A stretch of 16,894 bases of DNA from PNKC01 sp039917655 (GTDB lineage Bacteria; Chloroflexota; Dehalococcoidia; Tepidiformales; Tepidiformaceae), in contig JBDSJC010000022.1 of NCBI GenBank assembly GCA_039917655.1, positions 1 to 16,894 on the forward strand. Direction: 5' to 3'. The notes below the pieces were generated by a model. That model did no database searches, was not told the DNA's origin, and saw nothing but the letters and a program-made list of their open reading frames with translations. The position numbers and the translations under genes were made by a program. Numbering within the stretch: position 1 is the first letter of the stretch; the number at the start of each line of letters is the position of its first letter. This document shows, piece by piece, positions 7,471-14,372 of the stretch.

Positions 7471-8277
7471 TCAGGCCTCATCCCACATCGCGTAGGCAGC
7501 TTCGCGCCCCACGGTGAAACGCTTGGCGGCCTCCGCCGCTGCCCCGGCTCGTCTAGCCCCCGCCCGCTGCATCTGCGCCATGTAGGCCCGCACGTCGGCC
7601 GCGTCATCGCTCGCCTCGGGCTCAACCCGCACGACCACCGTGCACTCTCCGCGCGTCCCCGCGAACCGCGCGGCAAGCTCGGACGCCCTCCCGCGCACCA
7701 CCTCTTCGTGGATCTTCGTGAGTTCGCGGCAAACGGCCACCTCCGGGTCCCGCAGCACCAGTTCCAATTCCGCCAGTACAGCCGCCAGCCGGTTCGGGCT
7801 TTCGAAAAAGACGAGCACGGTGGCGGTTGTGGCCGCTGCCACTAGCAGCGTCTTTCGTTCGGCCGCGCCGCGCGGCAGGAAGCCGAGGAAGTGCGCGTTA
7901 CTGCCTTCGAATCCTGACACAGAAAGCGCGGCAGCGAGTGCCGACGGCCCCGGAATCGCCACCACCGGCACCCCGGCAGCGTGCATCGCGTCCACCAGCC
8001 GCGCCCCGGGGTCTGCCACTACCGGCGTCCCGGCGTCGCTGACCAGTGCAACAACACCCTCCCTTGCCGCGGCAACCAGTTCGGGAGTTCGTTGCCCAAC
8101 GTTGTGCTCTGTCAGGCTCACCATGCGGGCCGACCCGCCGGCCATCTTCATCAGCTTGCCGCTCACGCGCGTATCCTCGGCCGCAACAACGTCCGCGCAG
8201 CCAAGCAGCGCCAGCGCCCGTTGTGAGAGATCGCCAAGATTGCCGATTGGGGTGGCCACTACGTAAAGGCCGGGCAC
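7471..8277 (-). CDS. rsmI: 16S rRNA (cytidine(1402)-2'-O)-methyltransferase
   Basis: RsmI 2'-O-methylates C1402 in the decoding centre of 16S rRNA using S-adenosylmethionine. The 268-residue product has the tetrapyrrole-methylase-fold signatures: LYVVATPIGNLGDLS (4-18), AEDTR (33-37), VSDAGTPVVADPG (79-91), IPGPSA (108-113), GFLPRG (132-137) and FFESPNRL. In-frame GTG starts exist at 8319, 8289 and 8277. The last is preferred because AGGTGAG sits 7 nt upstream and the homology begins there. A possible -10 (GATTAT on the minus strand, + 8320-8325) lacks a convincing -35. It is the first gene of the minus-strand operon. Confidence 0.93.
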   Translation of the reverse strand: MPGLYVVATPIGNLGDLSQRALALLGCADVVAAEDTRVSGKLMKMAGGSARMVSLTEHNVGQRTPELVAAAREGVVALVSDAGTPVVADPGARLVDAMHAAGVPVVAIPGPSALAAALSVSGFEGSNAHFLGFLPRGAAERKTLLVAAATTATVLVFFESPNRLAAVLAELELVLRDPEVAVCRELTKIHEEVVRGRASELAARFAGTRGECTVVVRVEPEASDDAADVRAYMAQMQRAGARRAGAAAEAAKRFTVGREAAYAMWDEA

Positions 8278-8347
8278 GAAGTTGCTCACCTGAGCAGCAC
8301 CGCCGTACGGGGATTGCACATAATCGAATTACTGAACCGAATCTGTG

Positions 8348-8377
8348 TTGACCCTCTTCGCCGTGCCCTTCTACACT
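8348..8377 (+). promoter_or_regulatory. Promoter for guaB3
   Basis: The -35 element is TTGACC (8348-8353) and the -10 is TACACT (8372-8377), with an 18-nt spacer. It lies in the AT-rich gap between divergent rsmI and guaB3. Predicted transcription start is near 8384, giving a leader of about 115 nt. Confidence 0.55.
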
Positions 8378-8389
8378 CAAATATAACAG

Positions 8390-8410
8390 GCGGCCCGTAC
8401 CTTGGGCCGC
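8390..8410 (+). promoter_or_regulatory. Hairpin at the 5' end of the guaB3 leader
   Basis: GCGGCCC (8390-8396) and GGGCCGC (8404-8410) pair perfectly as a 7-bp stem with a 7-nt loop, followed by AATTTCTC. It starts only about 6 nt after the predicted transcription start, so it is more likely a stabilising or regulatory leader structure than a terminator. Further down, CGCTCC (8453-8458) and CTCCG (8460-8464) can each pair with the purine-rich GGAGCG/CGGAG at 8480-8486. I recognise no known riboswitch class. Confidence 0.4.
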
Positions 8411-8499
8411 AATTTCTCCCCTGGGATTGCGCCGACTTGACTTCTGCTGTTTCGCTCCCCTCCGCCGCCTCTGAACTTTCGGAGCGCGGCCATGCGCCG

Positions 8500-9654
8500 T
8501 TGGACGACAATTTTACGCCTAAGTTCAAGCAGCTCCGCCGCGCCTACGGGTTCGATGACGTAGCAATCGTCCCCGGCGAACTGACCATCAATCCGGAATT
8601 GGTCGAAATGGGGCTCGAAATCGGGCCCCATCGCTTTACCATCCCGTTCCTCGCCTCCGCCATGGACGCCGTGGTCGACCCAACCTTCGCGGTCGCCATG
8701 CACAAGGCCGGCGGCCTCGCCGTGCTCAACCTCGAAGGCGTTTGGACGAAGTACGACGACCCCCGTCCGATGCTTGAGGAAGTAGCTTCCGCCAGCCGCA
8801 ACGAAGCTACGGCGATCCTCCAGACGGCGTACCAGGCGCCCATGCGCGACGACCTGATCGCCCGCCGCATCCGCGAAATCAAGGACGGCGGGGCAATCGC
8901 CGCAGTTTCCGTCACCCCCATGCAGACGAAACGTCTCGCGGGCCTCATCCAGGACTCGGGCGCCGATATCATCGTCGTCCAGAGCACCGTCACCACCGCT
9001 CGCCACGAGTCCAACAGCATCGAAGGCCTTCGTTTCGACAAGCTCTTCAAGGACATCCGCATTCCCGTGGTCGTCGGCAACACCGTCGGCTTCAAGGCTA
9101 CGCTCGAAATTATGCGCACCGGCGTCGCCGCCGTCCTCGTTGGCGTTGGCCCCGGCGCTGCCTGCACCAGCCGCGAAGTGCTCGGCATCGGCGTTCCGCA
9201 GGTCACGGCCACGATTGAGTGCGCCGCCGCCCGCGACCGTTACTTCGAAGAGTCTGGCCGCTACGTGCCAATCATCACCGACGGCGGCATCCGCACCGGC
9301 GGCGACGTCTGCAAGTGCATCGCCGCTGGCGGAGACGGGGTGATGATGGGTTCGCCCTTCGCCGGTACCACCGAGGCGCCCGGCCGCGGCTACCACTGGG
9401 GAATGGCCACGCCGCACGCCAACCTCCCGCGCGGCACTCGCGTCCAGGTCGGTGTCAACACCACCCTCCAGAAGCTGCTCTACGGTCCCACCAGCCGTAC
9501 AGATGGCACCGAGAACCTTGTCGGCGCGCTTCGAACCGCAATGGGCATGTGCGGCTCGCACACCGTCCGCGAGTTCCAGCAGGCGGAGATGATCATCGCC
9601 CCCTCGATCAAGACGGAAGGCAAGATCTACCAGTTTGCCCAGGCCAAGGAATAG
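8500..9654 (+). CDS. guaB3: GuaB3 family IMP dehydrogenase-related protein
   Basis: A TIM-barrel member of the IMPDH/GMP-reductase superfamily without CBS domains. The 384-residue length and motifs fit GuaB3 rather than GuaB: RRAYGFDDVAIVP (13-25), LNLEGVWTKYDDP (76-88), a catalytic loop VGPGAACTSR with C222, DGGIRTGGDV (261-270), and YHWGMATPHANLPRG in place of the usual IMPDH flap. A cyanobacterial GuaB3 has been reported to act as a GMP reductase, so IMP/XMP versus GMP/IMP chemistry is open here. TTG 8500 gives the family length but has no good ribosome-binding site (GGAG lies 15 nt upstream). The frame runs up to ATG 8314, but that extension lacks homology. The stop lies inside the next gene's first codons. 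Confidence 0.88.
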   Translation: MDDNFTPKFKQLRRAYGFDDVAIVPGELTINPELVEMGLEIGPHRFTIPFLASAMDAVVDPTFAVAMHKAGGLAVLNLEGVWTKYDDPRPMLEEVASASRNEATAILQTAYQAPMRDDLIARRIREIKDGGAIAAVSVTPMQTKRLAGLIQDSGADIIVVQSTVTTARHESNSIEGLRFDKLFKDIRIPVVVGNTVGFKATLEIMRTGVAAVLVGVGPGAACTSREVLGIGVPQVTATIECAAARDRYFEESGRYVPIITDGGIRTGGDVCKCIAAGGDGVMMGSPFAGTTEAPGRGYHWGMATPHANLPRGTRVQVGVNTTLQKLLYGPTSRTDGTENLVGALRTAMGMCGSHTVREFQQAEMIIAPSIKTEGKIYQFAQAKE

Positions 9655-10255
9655 CCTTCTCGCCCTCGCAATCGCCCTCGCAGCGGTCCTCACTCCGGGG
9701 GCCGCTGTTTTTGCGCAGACTCCTCCCCGGCCACCCACCACCTGCCTTCAGGTCCGGCTCGAAACGCTGTCACAAGCGATCCTTGAAGTGGAGGTCGTCG
9801 TCATCGGCGTCGTCCACATCGAGAATGACGGAGCCGCTCCCAGCATCGAGCCCCAGGCCTACCTCAAGGGTGCGGCATCCAACTCCCCCATAAACCTTGT
9901 ACCACCCGCGGATAGCACGTCCTCGTTATGCGCGCTGGCGAGGCTTGAACTTGGGGCCCGCATCTTGGCGTTCCTTCATACAACGAACGGGCAGGCGGAA
10001 TCGCCGGGCGCGGGCCAGGTTTTCGTCCTCCGCGAGGGCAGAGCCTCTGGTTCCGCAGGCGACCTCACGGAATCCGAGCTCGTGGAGAGGGTGCGTGCCG
10101 TCACCCACCAGTACGCCGTCCCCGCGGCCACCAAGACGGAGGGCGCGGGCATCGACTGGCGAAACACCGTCCTCCCGCTCTCCGCAGCCCTCGTCATCGT
10201 CTTCGCCATCGGACTCGTCCTGATGCGCGTCTGGCACCGCATCGACCCGAGCTAG
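9635..10255 (+). CDS. Secreted, C-terminally membrane-anchored protein, possible TIMP/NTR-like domain
   Basis: I do not recognise a named family. The 206-residue product has a signal peptide: basic start PRPRN, hydrophobic 7-25, likely cleavage after VFA (25-27). An extracytoplasmic region follows, and then one membrane segment at about 177-198 (TVLPLSAALVIVFAIGLVLM) with a short cytoplasmic end. Residues about 37-135 show a VVVIGVV strand, a YLKG motif (76-79), a Ser-rich run before C99, and LGARILAFL. That pattern resembles bacterial TIMP-like NTR/OB domains (the xxVYKG ... SSC ... GxRYLVF pattern). C37 and C99 may form a disulphide. The TTG start overlaps guaB3 by 20 nt and is the only start that keeps the whole signal peptide. 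Confidence 0.72.
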   Translation: MPRPRNSLLALAIALAAVLTPGAAVFAQTPPRPPTTCLQVRLETLSQAILEVEVVVIGVVHIENDGAAPSIEPQAYLKGAASNSPINLVPPADSTSSLCALARLELGARILAFLHTTNGQAESPGAGQVFVLREGRASGSAGDLTESELVERVRAVTHQYAVPAATKTEGAGIDWRNTVLPLSAALVIVFAIGLVLMRVWHRIDPS

Positions 10256-10265
10256 CGATCGAGAG

Positions 10266-11051
10266 CTAACGGCCAGCAACGAGCCCCTCCAAAAACTCTG
10301 CCAGCCGGTCATCCCCATCCGCCAGCACTTCGTCGGCGGCGTCCAGGGCGTAGCGGTCGCTGTGCGCGAGCGCCACCCCGCGTCCCGCCCAGGCGAGCAT
10401 CGGAGCATCGTTCACGCTGTCCCCAATGGCCAGCGTTTCGTGCCGCGCGATTCCCAGATCCGCGCAGATCAAAGAGAGCGCGTGGCCCTTGTTCGCGTCG
10501 GGGGCGACCGCCACCGTCACCTCCGGGAAGTCCAGCATGTGCAGCGCCTCTCCGTGCCGTCGCACCAGTGCCCCGTGGATCGCGTTCGCTTCTTCATGGC
10601 TCGAGATGATCCCTACGCCCGTCGGCACCACCCCCGAGTTCTCCGGGTCCGGCCGATACTCTGGCAGGATCCCCGACAACCGGCCGTACTCCTTCGTCGC
10701 AGCCGATTCCCCGCTGACGATGTAGCGCAGCGGGTTGAACCATTCGTACGCGCGTTCGATAGATCGCGCGTACTCGCAGATCTCCATCGCCGCCGCCCGG
10801 TCGATCGGAAACTCGTGGATCATTTCTCCCGTCATCAAGTGCACCGAGCAGCCCTGCTGGCAGATCACCGGCTCAGTGATGTCCAGGTGGCGCGCCACCC
10901 TGGCCGTGCCCGGAAACATCCGCCCCGAAGCGAGCACCACTACCACCCCGGCGTTTCGCAGCCTCGCCACCGCCTGTGTGATTCGCTGCCCCGGCACATC
11001 CTCGTGGGAGTGCACAATCGTCCCGTCGATGTCCAACGCGACGAGCTTCAC
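10266..11051 (-). CDS. Cof-type HAD family hydrolase
   Basis: A haloacid dehalogenase superfamily phosphatase of the Cof/IIB type, which typically dephosphorylates sugar phosphates, nucleotides or FMN. The substrate cannot be predicted. The 261-residue product has motif I DIDGT (D7 nucleophile, D9 acid/base), motif II LASGR (S42), the K188 region ANKGHA, and motif III/IV GDSVNDAPM (D211, D215); the C2-type cap lies between motifs II and III. GTG 11051 is chosen because it overlaps the prmC stop as GTGA and starts directly at KLVALDIDG. The longer frame from GTG 11066 is less likely. It is the last gene of the operon and ends 10 bp from the convergent gene, with no terminator visible. Confidence 0.92.
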   Translation of the reverse strand: MKLVALDIDGTIVHSHEDVPGQRITQAVARLRNAGVVVVLASGRMFPGTARVARHLDITEPVICQQGCSVHLMTGEMIHEFPIDRAAAMEICEYARSIERAYEWFNPLRYIVSGESAATKEYGRLSGILPEYRPDPENSGVVPTGVGIISSHEEANAIHGALVRRHGEALHMLDFPEVTVAVAPDANKGHALSLICADLGIARHETLAIGDSVNDAPMLAWAGRGVALAHSDRYALDAADEVLADGDDRLAEFLEGLVAGR

Positions 11052-11865
11052 GCCCACCGCGCGCACACCACTCTCTGCATCCCAGCCAGGTCTGCGAGTA
11101 TCTCGGTCCGCGCTCCGCCGCGTTGGCAGCGGGCCGCGACCGTCGCCGCCTGCCCGAGCCCGACCTCCAGCGCCAGCAAGCGCGGACGAATGCGCTCTGC
11201 GCAGTCGTCAACCAGGCGCCGAATCAGGTCGAGCCCGTCTTCGCCGCCGTCGAGCGCCAGCCGCGGCTCCCAATCGCGCACTTCAGGTTCCAATCCTGCG
11301 ATCTCGGCGCCCGGGATGTACGGGAGGTTCGCCAGCACAACGTCCGCGCGCCGCGACGCCGCCAGCAGGTCGCCGCGCACGAAACGAACGCAGGCCGCGT
11401 GCCGCTCCGCGTTCCGCCGAGCGACCGCGAGCGCCCTGGAACTGGTATCTATCCCGGTCACGGTCTCCCTGCCCAGGTGGTGCGCCACGGCGACTGCGAT
11501 AGCGCCGCTCCCGGTCCCGACGTCCACGACCAGTGGTTCGGTGAGGCGCGCGCACTCTCTCAGCGCAACTTCTACAAGCAGCTCGGTCTCCGGGCGCGGG
11601 ACCAGGACTTCAGGCGACACCTCGAACACCAGGCCGTAGAACTCGCGCTCACCGTGAATGTGCGCCGCCGGCTCGCGCGCCAATCGCCGCCCCGCGAATT
11701 CTCCGAGGCGTGCGCGCTGCTCGCGGCACAGCTCATAATCCAGGAAGTACTCCGTCCGAGAGATGCCGGCGGCCATACGCACCAGGTACTCAGCTTCGAA
11801 CCTGGCGTCCGCCACTCCCGCGGCCGCGAGCCTTGGCGCGAGTTCCGCCGCCGCCTCGCGGGCGT

Positions 11866-11869
<4 letters not shown>
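11048..11869 (-). CDS. prmC: Peptide chain release factor N5-glutamine methyltransferase
   Basis: PrmC methylates the Gln of the GGQ motif in release factors using S-adenosylmethionine, which speeds peptide release. Its substrate gene prfA lies directly upstream and overlaps by 4 nt (ATGA). The 273-residue product has the N-terminal helical release-factor-binding domain, PRPETE (91-96), SAM motif VVDVGTGSGAIAV (114-126), the acidic residue after the second strand (GID, 139-141), and the catalytic-loop motif as NLPY (181-184) instead of the usual NPPY. The Asn and Tyr that contact the substrate Gln are kept. Confidence 0.94.
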
Positions 11870-12942
<1,073 letters not shown>

Positions 12943-12947
12943 TGCTC

Positions 12948-12975
12948 AAAAAGACAGCCCGCTCATCGCGGACCG
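12948..12975 (-). terminator. Terminator-like hairpin in the prfA leader (possible attenuator)
   Basis: On the minus strand, CGGTCCGC pairs with GCGGGCTG (8 bp including two G-U pairs) around the loop GATGA, and TCTTTTTG follows at once. This has all parts of an intrinsic terminator. It lies downstream of the predicted prfA start site and ends 5 nt before the prfA ATG. It could terminate hisS transcripts, attenuate prfA, or both. Confidence 0.55.
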
Positions 12976-12995
12976 CGGTACTCCTTGCTTCAATC

Positions 12996-13004
12996 AGTAT
13001 AGCA
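12996..13004 (-). promoter_or_regulatory. Extended -10 promoter for prfA-prmC-HAD
   Basis: Minus-strand TGCTATACT combines the TGn extension with TATACT (5 of 6 consensus). The -35 region is poor, as is usual for extended -10 promoters. Start is predicted near 12989, giving a leader of about 47 nt that contains the terminator-like hairpin. Confidence 0.5.
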
Positions 13005-13015
13005 CCGGCGTCCCG

Positions 13016-14296
13016 TTACCCGGTCGTGCGGGCTGCCGCCAGCTCCGCGGCCACCCTCTCCAGGCGCGCCACCCTCTGTTCCGACTGCCCCCACAGGTCT
13101 TTCAGCGTGGCCGACCCGCTCGCCATCTCGTCATCACCGATGATGACCGCGGTCTGGGCGCCGGAAGCGTTCGCCGCCCGCATCTGCGCTTTAAACGAAC
13201 GGCCGGACTCGCCGATAACGGTGCCGATTCCCCGCTTCCGAAGCTCCGCCGCCAGCCCGAACGCCACCGGCTGGCTGCCTTCCGCGCGATGCACGATGTA
13301 GACATCCGTGCTGCTCGACGGCTCGAACACGACGCCGTTCCGCTGCATCTCAAGGATGATCCGCTCGATCCCGCTGCCGAAGCCCATCCCCGGCGTGGGC
13401 GGCCCGCCAAGGATCTCGATGAGACCGTCGTACCGCCCGCCGCCGCCGATCGTGCTCTGCGCACGCTCGTCATCCGTCGGCACAATTTCGAACACCGTGC
13501 GGTTGTAGTAGTCCAACCCCCGCACCAGCAACGGGTCGATTTCAAATCTGACCCCCGCTGCCGTGAGCGCAGCCATCACGGCCTCATGGTGGGTCCTGGC
13601 TGGTGCGCTTAGAGAGTCCACCAGCTTGGGCGCCGCCTCCTTGAACGGCTGGTCGCGCTCGTCCTTGCTGTCCAGCAGCCGCAGCGGGTTGCGTTCGAAC
13701 CGCCGCCGGCTGTCCTCTGAAAGCTTCGCCAGGTTCGGGCGGTAGTACGCTTTCAGCCGCTCGACGTACTCGCGGCGCGGCGCAGCGTCATCGATCGAGC
13801 CCAGCCGCACCACGATGTCGCGGATCCCCAGCCGTTCGTAGAGCGCCCAGAGCAGCCCGATCACTTCCGCGTCCACCAGCGCGTCCTCCGAGCCGATCAC
13901 TTCGCAGTCGAACTGCGTGTGTTGGCGGTACCGGCCCTTCTGCGGGCGGTCATACCGGAACATCGGGTGCGTGGTATAGAGCCGCACGGGCTGCGGCCAA
14001 CTGGCCATACCGTGCTCAAGGTAAGCACGGCAGATCGCTGGCGTGCCTTCGGGGGTCAACGCGAGGCGTTCTTCGCCGCGGTCCGTGAACGTGTACATCT
14101 CTTTTTCGACGATGTCCGTCGTGTCGCCGCTGCCTTTTTCGAAGAGCCCGGCCTGCTCGAACATCGGCGTATCGATGCGATGGTACCCGTGCAGCCGCGC
14201 CACCTCTCGAGACTGATCGAGTACGGCCTGCCAATAGGGCTGCAACTCCGGCAGTACGTCCTGCGTGCCGCGTGGAGCCTGGTACCTGCTGCTCAT
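13016..14296 (-). CDS. hisS: Histidyl-tRNA synthetase
   Basis: A class II aminoacyl-tRNA synthetase charging tRNA-His. The 426-residue product has the family N-terminus (APRGTQDVLP, 7-16), motif 1 near 36-52, motif 2 FRYDRPQKGRYRQ (113-125), the His-specific motifs LVRGLDYYNRTVFE (257-270) and GGGGRYDGL (284-292), motif 3 GMGFGSGIERI (303-313), and a C-terminal anticodon-binding domain from about 330. ATG 14296 is chosen over upstream in-frame starts because homology begins there and GGAAG lies 7 nt upstream. It is the first gene of the minus-strand operon and divergent from rel. Confidence 0.96.
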   Translation of the reverse strand: MSSRYQAPRGTQDVLPELQPYWQAVLDQSREVARLHGYHRIDTPMFEQAGLFEKGSGDTTDIVEKEMYTFTDRGEERLALTPEGTPAICRAYLEHGMASWPQPVRLYTTHPMFRYDRPQKGRYRQHTQFDCEVIGSEDALVDAEVIGLLWALYERLGIRDIVVRLGSIDDAAPRREYVERLKAYYRPNLAKLSEDSRRRFERNPLRLLDSKDERDQPFKEAAPKLVDSLSAPARTHHEAVMAALTAAGVRFEIDPLLVRGLDYYNRTVFEIVPTDDERAQSTIGGGGRYDGLIEILGGPPTPGMGFGSGIERIILEMQRNGVVFEPSSSTDVYIVHRAEGSQPVAFGLAAELRKRGIGTVIGESGRSFKAQMRAANASGAQTAVIIGDDEMASGSATLKDLWGQSEQRVARLERVAAELAAARTTG

Positions 14297-14323
14297 GGGT
14301 GCGCTTCCGGTTCTGGGGCTGCA

Positions 14324-14332
14324 TGGTAGGAT
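14324..14332 (+). promoter_or_regulatory. Extended -10 promoter for rel
   Basis: TGGTAGGAT contains TGn plus TAGGAT (4 of 6 of TATAAT). The start would be near 14339, about 34 nt before the TTG at 14373. The same bases, read on the other strand, form the hisS -10 element (TATCCT, 14328-14333). Confidence 0.45.
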
Positions 14333-14356
14333 AGACAACGAATCTTCCCCCGGCAA
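14328..14356 (-). promoter_or_regulatory. Promoter for hisS operon
   Basis: On the minus strand, TTGCCG (-35; + 14351-14356) and TATCCT (-10; + 14328-14333) are separated by exactly 17 nt. Start is predicted near 14321, giving a leader of about 25 nt that holds the GGAAG ribosome-binding site of hisS. Confidence 0.5.
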
Positions 14357-14372
14357 AAGAGGTACAGCGGGT

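Noticed and set aside
7463..7475. Short inverted repeat at the rsmI stop (AGCCTGACTCAGGCC)
   Set aside because: The perfect part has no room for a loop, leaving only about 4 bp of stem and no T-run, so it is not a credible terminator.
8377..9741. 454-codon minus-strand open frame opposite guaB3
   Set aside because: It lies entirely antisense to a well-supported gene, its translation is Asp/Ala/Gly-rich without domains, and long antisense frames are expected at this GC content.
10245..10275. Possible terminator between the membrane-anchored protein and the HAD gene
   Set aside because: Only small AGCT and GATCG palindromes are present, with no stable stem or T-run.
10746..10757. Third GTAC-N4-GTTC match (GTACGCGCGTTC)
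   Set aside because: It lies inside the HAD coding sequence and lacks the shared ATC centre and the TA flanks. It shows that the bare 8-base core occurs by chance, which limits confidence in the two terminal sites.
10362..11639. 425-codon plus-strand open frame opposite the HAD phosphatase and prmC
   Set aside because: Arg/Pro/Ser-rich translation with no recognisable motif, antisense to two genes with clear catalytic motifs.
14265..14372. Upstream extension of Rel (36 residues from the longest open frame)
   Set aside because: It would overlap the hisS start and both divergent promoters and lacks homology. TTG 14373 has AGAGGT at good spacing.
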